Source: Bdellovibrionota bacterium | Lineage (GTDB): Bacteria > Bdellovibrionota > Bdellovibrionia > Bdellovibrionales > JAEYZS01 | Direction of reading: 5' to 3' | Length of the DNA stretch: 53,066 nt | Assembly (NCBI GenBank): GCA_963169805.1 | Contig: CAUJDY010000118.1 | Span: forward strand, 1-53,066 | Made by a program: the position numbers and the translations under genes | Shown: positions 25,347 to 33,439 of the stretch, piece after piece | How positions within the stretch are numbered: the first letter of the stretch is position 1 | How the letters are laid out: the number at the start of each line of letters is the position of its first letter | Notes under the pieces: generated by a model | What the model was told of the DNA's origin: nothing | The model's input: the letters and a program-made list of their open reading frames with translations, nothing else | Database searches by the model: none

Positions 25347-26306
25347 ATGGCAAAGTCATTGATTCCTAAAACCGATCTGCGCAATATCTACTCTGAGATT
25401 GCCGGCGATCTTTCTAATATTTTCCTACTTTACAAAAAAGGAGACCTTAAGTCCTTTGAAGTTGCAGGACTCTATATTTTATTATTTTACTTTGCCTTCA
25501 GGCCTAAAAATTGGAAAGGTTCACAACTTTCAATAAGCCCATCAGCAACTCCTAGCATCTATCTTCAGGACATCATTCCAAGATTGTCGTTTATTTTGCA
25601 TGATCCCATTACACTGATAGATTTTTTTTCAACATATCGCCTCAAAAATGTTCCTGAATCTGCTCATAGAGCACTGGTTAAGTGGGCAGCCGGAGAATTC
25701 CCACTTATTTTGAAAACACATGTTCCAAACGCTTTACAGGTTTTAGATCTTCAAAAACAAAACCAACGAGTTGTCACCACAATTAAAGACCCACTTCTTT
25801 TGTGCGATTACATTCTTGGCGAAAGAGACCCAATGAGCTTTGTCATTCATGATCTGGTTCATGCAGATCATTTTTTTAAAGACCCAGAGGTAAGGAACGA
25901 ACAACTAGGGTTTTATATTAAAATGTCTAATGCCTATAACCGTGGTTGCTTTTGCAATTACTTAGAAGACTCCCAATTTCTTAAAGATTTCGAATACTTA
26001 ATTTCTGATATGAATTCCGTATCTCTACATCTTTTAATGAGTTTTAAAACAATTCTTATGCATGCTTTCTTAAGAAAAGCGGGTCTTCCAGAATCACACA
26101 AGATGAATCTTGAGTTAAAAGCACATTTTGAGTTTGAATTTCAAAAAATTTTAGTGGCATGGGAACTTCCAGAAAACATTTGGCCATCTTTTTTAAGACT
26201 AAATGAAGAGACATTTTGTCAAAAATTTGATGGAGCATTGATTTCTGAATATTTCAAAAAAATTCCCTGGAAAGAGTCACTTTCGTCAAACTTTAGACAA
26301 CTGTGA
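25347..26306 (+). CDS. Conserved-looking protein with HDLVHADHFF motif, unknown function
   Basis: A soluble 319-residue protein with no signal peptide. The central stretch LGERDPMSFVIHDLVHADHFFKDP is dense with His/Asp in an HxxxHxxH layout that could bind a metal, preceded by many hydrophobic helices. I do not recognise the family; the motif resembles but is not identical to diiron or Coq4-like patterns. An AGAAG lies six bases before the ATG. It sits between the kinase operon and the giant membrane protein, with 102 bases on the downstream side, and no clear operon. Confidence 0.5.
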   Translation: MAKSLIPKTDLRNIYSEIAGDLSNIFLLYKKGDLKSFEVAGLYILLFYFAFRPKNWKGSQLSISPSATPSIYLQDIIPRLSFILHDPITLIDFFSTYRLKNVPESAHRALVKWAAGEFPLILKTHVPNALQVLDLQKQNQRVVTTIKDPLLLCDYILGERDPMSFVIHDLVHADHFFKDPEVRNEQLGFYIKMSNAYNRGCFCNYLEDSQFLKDFEYLISDMNSVSLHLLMSFKTILMHAFLRKAGLPESHKMNLELKAHFEFEFQKILVAWELPENIWPSFLRLNEETFCQKFDGALISEYFKKIPWKESLSSNFRQL

Positions 26307-26408
26307 ATTTTTTTTATTTACCTCCAAAAGCATTGAATTTTAGTGCAAAAAACCCCACAAACAATGTTCTTTGCAAGAGCAAAACAACGATCGAGTTGAG
26401 GTGATGAG

Positions 26409-29400
26409 TTGTTAAAAAACGAAGTTCTGCGAGCAGAGCTTTTTAAGAGACAGTTTGCAAGGTATTTTAAATACCAAGTCTCTCTAAAAAACTGCTTTAG
26501 AATGATTGTGGTATCTATTTTAGTTCTACAAATTGGTGTAGCTCCAGCCCTTGCTCAACCTGATTTTAACAGAGATATTCCAAAGCCTCCAGATCCCGTT
26601 ACTGCAGTTCAATCTAATCCCGTTTACGAGGAATTTTATCAAGATACTGCAAATAGAGAATATGTCAGAAAGTTCATGGCTTTTGACGAAGCCTACAGAA
26701 ACAACACCCTCCCTCCCTCTGAATCAAATTACGATCCACACAGATTAGCAAACCAACGAGTTGAAATTATCCAAAAAGGCCAAATACAAGCCACCTACTC
26801 CCTTAATGACTACAGACTTGAACCAATTGAAGTAGGCCACTCAAGCTTACGAATACGATATTCAGTAGAAACAAGAGAGTTGCTTTTTGAGGGTGTTGTT
26901 GGCGCAAAATCTGACGGAACTTTGGGTGATGTCGTTGCTCGCCACATTATTCCTAACATCGACCTTGTATCTTACTCCAAAGATCTTGAAATGCTAACTT
27001 TCATTGATTCCAAAGGAAAATTGCACGCCATCGACATGGGTTTTGCAGTAGAACAATTATTCAAAAGCCCAATCCCTATTGTTACAAACCTCTGGTCTCC
27101 TGATGTGGAATTTTTCAATAAATATAAGCCTACAAGCTACCGACTTCAGTACCATGTTCGCGCTATTACTCCTTACAGCCCTGAGCAGTTGACAGAATTT
27201 TCGGTTATTCCTCAAAACTCTCGTGGCCAACCTTTATTTCAAGCTGGAGACGTTTATATTACTTTTCAGGACTCTAGCGGACAGGAAAGAGTTCTTGGAT
27301 TATTCTCTCGAGAAATTATCCATGAAAGATTTAAACACTCTGCTACCGTGTTGTTAGCACAGGCTAGCCTTGTAAAACCCAAAAAAGAATTCTTAGAGTT
27401 TTTAGCCTTGAAACTCACAGGAGCAGAACCTGCCCCTGAACTCCTTGAGATGAACCCCCTCTTACGAAATTATTTGTCCAACCTCGATCTTTCTCAACTG
27501 CAAACACTTAAGCATCGAGCCGAGGCAAATGAGACTGCTCAGCAGCGCTCCTACGATCAATACACATTAGACGAATTGGCTCAAGATGCCCAACGTCTCA
27601 ATGAGGAGTTTGAAAAAGCAAAGGCTGCGGCTTCAGATAAAGCCACACAGCATGAAGTAGCGCTCAGAGATATTTATCAAAACTTTATCGAGCAAGAGCC
27701 TCGCCAAAATCCTTTTCCTCCAAAAGAAACTGTGATGAGCAAAATGCTCAAGCGAACTGATACGGAATCTTTTCGTAGAATTGCAGCAATTACGGCTGCA
27801 GGCATTGGAGTGAGCTACTTAGCCTTTCCTTTTCTTTACGATCTAGGTTTGAGTGGAATGGAAATTCACGCAATGAACTGGATTTACGAGAATATGTACA
27901 CCGATGTTATGAAGGGTATGTACAAGTTCACTCTCGTTAAAAGTATTTTCTCCCTTTTGTTAATGGCCCCTTTTATTATTTACAGCTGTGTTTTTATTCA
28001 ATCTATGCTTAAAGTTCTTAATAAGCATGTTGAGCATAAAGACACTTGGTGGGCCCACAAAATCAAAGACGTTTTCAAAAACTGGAATGGACTCACAAAA
28101 TGGGAATTCATGGGAAGCATTGGCTTAAGACAAGTTTTCTTGCTCTCTTATCCTCCCATTGCAGCTCTCTTTAAATACATCTTCCAGCAACGAGCTTTTC
28201 TAACGGCCGTCGAAAATGGTATTAATCCATTTAAGCTCGTAAAGCCGGAATCTCCGCTTGGTAAGCTTCTTGAAATCCAAAAACCAGAACGAATGGGCTT
28301 GATGAGTTTTACAATGCCTCAAGGCGGATCTCCGTCTGCTAGGGAAGCTCTTGAAAAAATGAATGAAACAATTAAGAGAAAGCATGATAGAAAAATTGAA
28401 ATTCAGTCTGCCGTACTCAATCAAAAACGACGTGTTCAACAATTTGCTACAAATCTAGCTACGATTATTGTCGCAGAAAAATATAAAGTTGACCCAGCAT
28501 CTCTTGTGATGCTCATGAGCGAAGAGATCAAGATAGACCAACTTGTCGAAATCCATCGAAATCCCGCTACCTTTAGAGAGTGGAGAGTTTTGACAGAAGA
28601 TATCTCTAAGAGCCTAGTCAGCCAGAATTCTGCTATATTATTACAGCAAGATTTTGAGGAATTAAAGAGACCTGAGTACCGATCTGAGTTTGCAGAATAC
28701 GCAAGACTTGCAACAGAAAAAGCTCAGCAATTAAGAGCACGGTCATCGCTTACAAATACACTTAAGTTTTTATATATAGGGTCAATTGATGTAGGCGCAC
28801 ATATTGTAAACAATCTTCCCTTTGTGAATTTAGGTAGAGAGAAACTCAGTCATCTTAAAAGCCTCTACGTTAATCGCTTTATTGCAGAACAGGGAAAACG
28901 GGAGTTTTGGACTGATTATCCAGTAAGTGTACTACTTTATGGATTAGTGGGTGGGAGAGCAAACAAAAGCGACTCTGCCAATCTCTCAGCAGGAACAACA
29001 ATGCATATTGGAGATACCGAAGAAAGACTTCCAATGCTGTATTTTTGGACAAATCCCATGCACTACTACGATATGGTTTATACGCTGATTGCAGGTCTCT
29101 TTACCTCTTTTGCAAGAATGGTTTTAGTTTTCCAAGAAAAACAAAAAAGTCGCCCTGAACTTTCTTATCTACCGAAGCAATACATATCTTTGAAATCTGA
29201 CGAAAGAAAGCAAGGAGTGTTAACTGCTTTTTGGGATTGGACACGAGGAGTAGCCGACTTAGAGAAATCCGATTTGGGAGGAGTGTTTGTTCAGTCCTAT
29301 CTCAATCGTGTTGTAACCATGCAAGCCGGTCTTGTTCTTACTACAATTTTAAGACTCTTAATTGTACCCGTGGGCCCAGAAGTTTCATTTCTTCAAAATC

Positions 29401-30266
29401 TCTATATGGCGGGCGCGGGATTCTTTTTATATATGTTTTGGGCGCAATGGCAGTATGGCTACATTGACGATATTGTCAGACAAGGTAACATTTTATTCTT
29501 TAAAAAACACAATGAACTCAATCGCAGGCATGATGAAGCTAAGCTCAAACTTCAAAGGGGCTTAAGTGAACAAGATCGACAGTTCTCTCAACAGTTGATT
29601 CGAGAAGGATATAGCGAGCTTCTTTCTCTTTACGAACTACAAAACAAGAAAATCCTGAATCTTATTGTTCAATCCTATAAAAATGAGGTTCAAAATAGCA
29701 GACATGCGCTCCAAATGATGAATCAGTCAATTATTGAACTCCCAAAAGATCTCTCTGCACAAGAAAAAAACTATTATGGACTTATACTTGAGGCCACATT
29801 AGCACTAAGAGAAAGTGATGCTGATAGATTTAATAGAGCAACAGCTGCACTCAAACAAGCCTTAATTGAGAATCAAAATTTAGATCCTTTAGAAGTTGAA
29901 AAATTGAATGCAAGATCAATTCTTGCACTTTCATTGTCTAATCCAGCTGTTTATACACAGGAAAATAAGCTTTTTTTCTGGGTCACTCAAGTCAGCTCCC
30001 TTATATGGGGAACATACCTCTCGATTGATTTATCTATTATGATTTTCAACCCTGAAAAATTGGCCCCAGCCTCAGTAGCTTACACGGCCTTGCTTTCTGC
30101 CTCTTTTATTCCGCTCGTACTTATACTCGCAGGAGGTAGATCATGGAAGTACTACAAAAGTATTTTCAGAAGAGTTGGAGCTGCTCTATCTACAAAATCT
30201 CGCAACATTTCAACATACATCGCACCCAACTCCCCCCTTACAAGTTGCCAAAAATTCTTCCAATAA
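26409..30266 (+). CDS. 1285-residue multi-pass membrane protein, unknown function
   Basis: The start is a TTG, supported by GAGGTGAT eleven bases upstream; no ATG fits better. The N-terminus carries a signal-like segment (residues about 30-48, ending VAPALAQPD). A large periplasmic-looking region to about residue 450 contains beta-rich segments and helical runs. Membrane segments follow near 454-480, 505-535, 566-590, 885-905, 970-1015 and 1188-1235, with coiled-coil loops between (IKRKHDRKIEIQSAVL, EAKLKLQRGLSEQDRQF). I do not recognise a family. Size, signal and loops suggest an inner-membrane scaffold or transport machine part. A small gene follows after 111 bases. Confidence 0.6.
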   Translation: MLKNEVLRAELFKRQFARYFKYQVSLKNCFRMIVVSILVLQIGVAPALAQPDFNRDIPKPPDPVTAVQSNPVYEEFYQDTANREYVRKFMAFDEAYRNNTLPPSESNYDPHRLANQRVEIIQKGQIQATYSLNDYRLEPIEVGHSSLRIRYSVETRELLFEGVVGAKSDGTLGDVVARHIIPNIDLVSYSKDLEMLTFIDSKGKLHAIDMGFAVEQLFKSPIPIVTNLWSPDVEFFNKYKPTSYRLQYHVRAITPYSPEQLTEFSVIPQNSRGQPLFQAGDVYITFQDSSGQERVLGLFSREIIHERFKHSATVLLAQASLVKPKKEFLEFLALKLTGAEPAPELLEMNPLLRNYLSNLDLSQLQTLKHRAEANETAQQRSYDQYTLDELAQDAQRLNEEFEKAKAAASDKATQHEVALRDIYQNFIEQEPRQNPFPPKETVMSKMLKRTDTESFRRIAAITAAGIGVSYLAFPFLYDLGLSGMEIHAMNWIYENMYTDVMKGMYKFTLVKSIFSLLLMAPFIIYSCVFIQSMLKVLNKHVEHKDTWWAHKIKDVFKNWNGLTKWEFMGSIGLRQVFLLSYPPIAALFKYIFQQRAFLTAVENGINPFKLVKPESPLGKLLEIQKPERMGLMSFTMPQGGSPSAREALEKMNETIKRKHDRKIEIQSAVLNQKRRVQQFATNLATIIVAEKYKVDPASLVMLMSEEIKIDQLVEIHRNPATFREWRVLTEDISKSLVSQNSAILLQQDFEELKRPEYRSEFAEYARLATEKAQQLRARSSLTNTLKFLYIGSIDVGAHIVNNLPFVNLGREKLSHLKSLYVNRFIAEQGKREFWTDYPVSVLLYGLVGGRANKSDSANLSAGTTMHIGDTEERLPMLYFWTNPMHYYDMVYTLIAGLFTSFARMVLVFQEKQKSRPELSYLPKQYISLKSDERKQGVLTAFWDWTRGVADLEKSDLGGVFVQSYLNRVVTMQAGLVLTTILRLLIVPVGPEVSFLQNLYMAGAGFFLYMFWAQWQYGYIDDIVRQGNILFFKKHNELNRRHDEAKLKLQRGLSEQDRQFSQQLIREGYSELLSLYELQNKKILNLIVQSYKNEVQNSRHALQMMNQSIIELPKDLSAQEKNYYGLILEATLALRESDADRFNRATAALKQALIENQNLDPLEVEKLNARSILALSLSNPAVYTQENKLFFWVTQVSSLIWGTYLSIDLSIMIFNPEKLAPASVAYTALLSASFIPLVLILAGGRSWKYYKSIFRRVGAALSTKSRNISTYIAPNSPLTSCQKFFQ

Positions 30267-30377
30267 GACATCTACTGTATTTGAATCATATTGAGACACT
30301 TTTTTAACAGTCAAAGACTAAGGTCTAGGTATCTAAAAACCGATGAGTTTCTATATGATTCATTATAGGAGGATCGA

Positions 30378-30674
30378 ATGTATAGCAACGAAGACATCCT
30401 GGGAGTTCTAAGTTTAGTAAAGGAGACCCCAGAAGGAAATCTTGTAAAAATGCTGAGGGACAAAGATATGACAGAAGTACATGTCCGCCTTCTTATTAAA
30501 CTGGCTAAGAACTCAAAAGACGAAGACTTCATAAAGTCGTTCAATGACGAAGTTGTTCCTAATATCAAAATGAGCAATGCTGAACATAGCATCAAAGAAA
30601 AATTCTGGGTTGTGTGCAAAAAGAAGCTTTCTAGCATGGGCCTCTTAAGCCTTGGAGTAAAAGCCGCAGCATAA
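30378..30674 (+). CDS. Small soluble protein of unknown function
   Basis: A 98-residue protein with a perfect ATAGGAGG ribosome site six bases before its ATG, so it is well expressed. It is helical, mildly charged and has one cysteine; MYSNEDILGVLSLVKETPEGNLVKMLRDKDMTEVHVRLLIKLAK could be a small helical bundle. No family is recognised. It ends 41 bases before a perfect intrinsic terminator and so can be made as a monocistronic message, or as the end of the giant-gene transcript. Confidence 0.6.
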   Translation: MYSNEDILGVLSLVKETPEGNLVKMLRDKDMTEVHVRLLIKLAKNSKDEDFIKSFNDEVVPNIKMSNAEHSIKEKFWVVCKKKLSSMGLLSLGVKAAA

Positions 30675-30715
30675 CTTGCTAACAAACAATCTAGTTGAAT
30701 ATTATTTAGAGTTTG

Positions 30716-30754
30716 AATAGCCTCAGGATCCATATGACTGAGGCTATTTTTTTT
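30716..30754 (+). terminator. Intrinsic terminator overlapping the next gene's start codon
   Basis: AATAGCCTCAG / CTGAGGCTATT make a perfect 11-bp stem with an 11-base loop followed by six more T residues: a textbook terminator. The Shine-Dalgarno AGGA (30725) lies on the stem-loop border and the ATG of the next gene (30734) in the loop. Confidence 0.92.
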
Positions 30755-31228
30755 GAACTAAAATCTAAAAAAATTAAATCATTTCTGATCAACTTTATTC
30801 TTATTTATGGGTTATTTTTTTTTGATTTCCCAAATCAAACTCATTTGCCAAAAGCCATAGAATTAATTGATACAGCTTTATCAGTCATTTTTGGCATCCC
30901 ACTCACCTTTCAATTTTTCCTTATTTTTTATCGGAGTGAAATTCATATCGACAAAGATTCTTTTTCTGAAACTATCACTTTTTGCCAACATAAAATCCCT
31001 AGATCTGAAATTCTAGGATACAGATTTATTAAACTTTTATGGACTAGATATCTTATTTTGGATCTCAGAGACCCTCAGTCTTACCTTAACAGCCTACCTT
31101 CCTGGAAGCGTGCTCTTAGTTGGTATGACTATAAGCAAATTAAAAGCCCTATTAAAATCCCTATAGGTCGACTCGACAAATCCATCAATGAGATCTATGA
31201 TTCGATTAAGAAAGTACATGGTATATGA
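30734..31228 (+). CDS. Two-TM membrane protein, possible PH-like domain
   Basis: The track starts at a TTG before the terminator; the only in-frame ATG is at 30734, in the terminator loop, five bases after AGGA. The 164-residue product has two membrane segments (about 18-37 and 46-68) and then a 90-residue beta-rich domain (IHIDKDSFSETITFCQHKIPRSEILGYRF) resembling STM3941-like or bacterial PH domains. It overlaps murI by four bases (ATGA). Function unknown. If the terminator works, this gene and murI depend on read-through or on a promoter inside or after it. Confidence 0.6.
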   Translation: MTEAIFFELKSKKIKSFLINFILIYGLFFFDFPNQTHLPKAIELIDTALSVIFGIPLTFQFFLIFYRSEIHIDKDSFSETITFCQHKIPRSEILGYRFIKLLWTRYLILDLRDPQSYLNSLPSWKRALSWYDYKQIKSPIKIPIGRLDKSINEIYDSIKKVHGI

Positions 31229-32028
31229 GAATCGGAATATTTGATTCAGGGATTGGTGGACTTACGGTTCTTAAAGAGCTCATGACTCAATTCCCTTCTA
31301 ATGAATATTTTTATTTGGGAGATACTGCTAATGTACCTTATGGAACAAAGAGTACAGAACAAATAAAAACTCTTTCCACTTCAGCAACTCAGTATTTTAA
31401 AGATCTCAAAATAGACTTACTTGTGGTTGCTTGCAATACAGCTTCATCTCTAGCTTTATCAGAAATTAAGAGTGTCATTCATCCTGTGCCTGTTATCGGT
31501 GTGGTTGAACCTGGTATTGAAGCTGTTCTTGAGGAACTATCTGTAAAACAATTTGACCCAGAAATTCGGATTCTCATACTTGGCACAAAAGCAACAGTCA
31601 GAAGCGGAATCTATGGAGTCGAGCTGCGCAAGCGCTTGAGTTTTAATACAATTTCAGAGCAGAATTGTGCCTTAGCAGTTCCTCTCATCGAAGAAGGATG
31701 GATTCAAAACCCTGTAATGGAGTTAGTGCTCAAAGAGTATGTTGCCCCTTACGTTGCAGACAAAAAACCGGGCATTGCACTTTTAGCCTGCACTCACTAC
31801 CCATGGGCACAACAGTGTTTTCAGAATACACTCCCAGGTTGGAGCATCGTAAACTCAGCAAAAGCAATAGCACGTTCCATTGAGGAACAATTTCCCCAGA
31901 TTAAATCGAATGTCTCTCAACAAAATAATTTAAGAATTCATCTTAAGTGGACAGATCCAAAATCTGTTTCAGAGTTTGCTATTAATGACTTCAAAGGTAG
32001 CTTTGGGATTGATCTCACTCTTACTTAA
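31225..32028 (+). CDS. murI: Glutamate racemase
   Basis: A 267-residue enzyme with all MurI marks: FDSGIGGLTVLKEL at the N-terminus (catalytic-site Asp7), GDTANVPYG, VVACNTASS with Cys70 and LLACTHYPW with Cys189, the two cysteines that act as acid and base. It converts L- to D-glutamate for the peptidoglycan stem peptide, in the cytoplasm. It overlaps the two-TM gene by four bases. The end of the gene is followed by a hairpin shared with the convergent lipoprotein. Confidence 0.95.
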   Translation: MRIGIFDSGIGGLTVLKELMTQFPSNEYFYLGDTANVPYGTKSTEQIKTLSTSATQYFKDLKIDLLVVACNTASSLALSEIKSVIHPVPVIGVVEPGIEAVLEELSVKQFDPEIRILILGTKATVRSGIYGVELRKRLSFNTISEQNCALAVPLIEEGWIQNPVMELVLKEYVAPYVADKKPGIALLACTHYPWAQQCFQNTLPGWSIVNSAKAIARSIEEQFPQIKSNVSQQNNLRIHLKWTDPKSVSEFAINDFKGSFGIDLTLT

Positions 32029-32031
32029 AGT

Positions 32032-32069
32032 AGCTCAGTACTTACAACAATCAAGTAACTTACTGGGCT
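32032..32069. terminator. Hairpin between convergent murI and lipoprotein genes
   Basis: AGCTCAGTA / TACTGGGCT pair over nine bases with one T-G pair and a 20-base loop. The right arm covers the last codons and stop of the minus-strand lipoprotein gene. A weaker structure than others; a partial T run follows on the plus strand. Confidence 0.45.
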
Positions 32070-32698
32070 TTGTATGTCCAACTTAGACGAATCGTTCTAT
32101 TCTCTCTATAGTTAGGTTTTAATGTCATAATAAGGCTATTCTTTGGATCAAGTCGCTCTTCAGCACAGGCGACTCCTGTAAACTGAAACCACCCACCCCG
32201 ATCTCTTTGAATATACTGGTTAGAAAAACTAAAGCTCAATGATACTTCTTTTTGAGTCTTTACTTCTTTTACGGTTCCAGCCCATGCACTGTCATTACCC
32301 GACTGCACACTATCTGAGTTTAATTCAATATCAAAGCATGTTTTTTTTGAGACAAGTTCCTGTGAATTTTTCTGAAACATATACTGTGCAGCCTGTTCAA
32401 TTTGTTCTGGAGTGGACTGATTTTTCTTTCCATCATCTTTTGCCCAAGCTTCACTTACCACCTTAAGATAAGGCGAAGTAATGAGTAGTACGCGCACAGT
32501 ATCTGTCGAACTATAGTAGCCACGAGTTAAGTGTCTTTTATATGAATTTTGATTTTTTTCCTTTGGCTCACCGTCAATAAAACTGGCATTTACAAACCCT
32601 GTGCTCCCTGTTTGTGGAAGAGTAGATTCTGTGAAGCTGCCACTCATACATGAAGTTAATGACATAAGTAAAACTATGCTGATTACATTTTTTATCAT
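32060..32698 (-). CDS. Lipoprotein, unknown function
   Basis: A 212-residue protein opening with a lipoprotein signal (MIKNVISIVLLMSLTSC; lipobox LTSC). The mature part is beta-rich with two more Cys (KKTCFDIE, TGVACAEER), probably a disulfide, and a C-terminal RTIRLSWTYKAQ. No family is recognised. A promoter-like pair ends six bases before the ATG and no Shine-Dalgarno is seen. It is a single gene. Confidence 0.6.
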   Translation of the reverse strand: MIKNVISIVLLMSLTSCMSGSFTESTLPQTGSTGFVNASFIDGEPKEKNQNSYKRHLTRGYYSSTDTVRVLLITSPYLKVVSEAWAKDDGKKNQSTPEQIEQAAQYMFQKNSQELVSKKTCFDIELNSDSVQSGNDSAWAGTVKEVKTQKEVSLSFSFSNQYIQRDRGGWFQFTGVACAEERLDPKNSLIMTLKPNYRENRTIRLSWTYKAQ

Positions 32699-32704
32699 TT
32701 AATT

Positions 32705-32733
32705 ATTAAATATAAAACAAAGTACTTACGCAA
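32705..32733 (-). promoter_or_regulatory. Candidate promoter for the 32060 lipoprotein gene
   Basis: On the minus strand TTGCGT, 17 bases, TTTAAT, then six bases to the ATG at 32698. The -10 matches at five of six bases; the -35 is weak. Leaderless arrangement. Confidence 0.4.
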
Positions 32734-32767
32734 CGAGAATTCGATTGTTAGGACAATTTGACTCTAA

Positions 32768-33361
32768 TTAAATCCACTCGTAGTTGAAGCTGATAGATAC
32801 ACGCTCAGAACTTGCAGGATTAGGAGGCACTTCATGCCTGACCCAGCTTTCAAAGAGAACCAAACTGCCAGGCTCAGGATTGAAATGATAATAGTAATTA
32901 TCTTTTTTACGGGGAGGCGCACTCATCAAGAAACCCATCTTAGTATCTTCTATTTTGAGGGAGCTTGCCCCCTTTGGAACCTTCACATAGTAAGTTCCGC
33001 TTATGACAGAAAGTGGATGTATGTGGAGCGGGTGGTAGGTGTTTTGGGGCATGATATTCATCCAGCATGTTGTCATCTGAATGGACCGACCTTTTAGATC
33101 ATAATCTAAGCCCTTCAGATATTTGCGGACATGCACATCTATTTTTTGATTAAGCTCCTGAAAAGTAGGCGAGATTTTATGAAGATTTGTAATTGAGTTG
33201 TAGGAAGTGTAGCCACCACGATAATTCTCTTTTGACCACTTTTGTCCCTCAATATCCTCATCTTGATAGATAAGAATCTCCTTGTATAGCTCTCTATTTA
33301 GCTTTTGAGACTGGGTTAATGAGCCCTCGTATATTAATGTGGGAAATAATTTTCTAATCAT
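32768..33361 (-). CDS. 2-oxoglutarate/Fe(II) oxygenase-like protein (2OG-FeII_Oxy_5 type)
   Basis: A 197-residue protein that fits the small 2OG-FeII_Oxy_5 family (TIGR02466-like): LFPTLIYEGSL at the start, TYHPLHIHPLSVISGTYYV containing the histidines (His110, His113, His115), and VLFESWVRHEVPPN with distal His175, and the 2OG-binding Arg in SERVSISFNYEW. Family members are mostly uncharacterised hydroxylases. The usual HxD/E second ligand is not clear by eye and needs modelling. GAGAG lies eight bases before the ATG. It is divergent from the Ppx/GppA-like lipoprotein. Confidence 0.8.
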   Translation of the reverse strand: MIRKLFPTLIYEGSLTQSQKLNRELYKEILIYQDEDIEGQKWSKENYRGGYTSYNSITNLHKISPTFQELNQKIDVHVRKYLKGLDYDLKGRSIQMTTCWMNIMPQNTYHPLHIHPLSVISGTYYVKVPKGASSLKIEDTKMGFLMSAPPRKKDNYYYHFNPEPGSLVLFESWVRHEVPPNPASSERVSISFNYEWI

Positions 33362-33391
33362 CTAACAACTCTCGTTTTTTTGGAGTTTATA

Positions 33392-33424
33392 GTACACAGC
33401 TGTGAACAAAAAGAATATATTCTT
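33392..33424. promoter_or_regulatory. Two adjacent palindromes in a divergent promoter
   Basis: GTACACAGCTGTGAAC (33392-33407; one mismatched pair) and the perfect AAGAATATATTCTT (33411-33424) lie four bases apart, between the oxygenase-like gene (start 33361) and the Ppx-like gene (start 33440). Either is a plausible dimeric operator. Confidence 0.4.
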
Positions 33425-33439
33425 AGAACCGGAGGAAAA

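Noticed and set aside
30311-30733. Minus-strand ORF of 140 residues opposite the small protein gene
   Set aside because: It is antisense to a gene with a perfect ribosome site and terminator and has no signal of its own.
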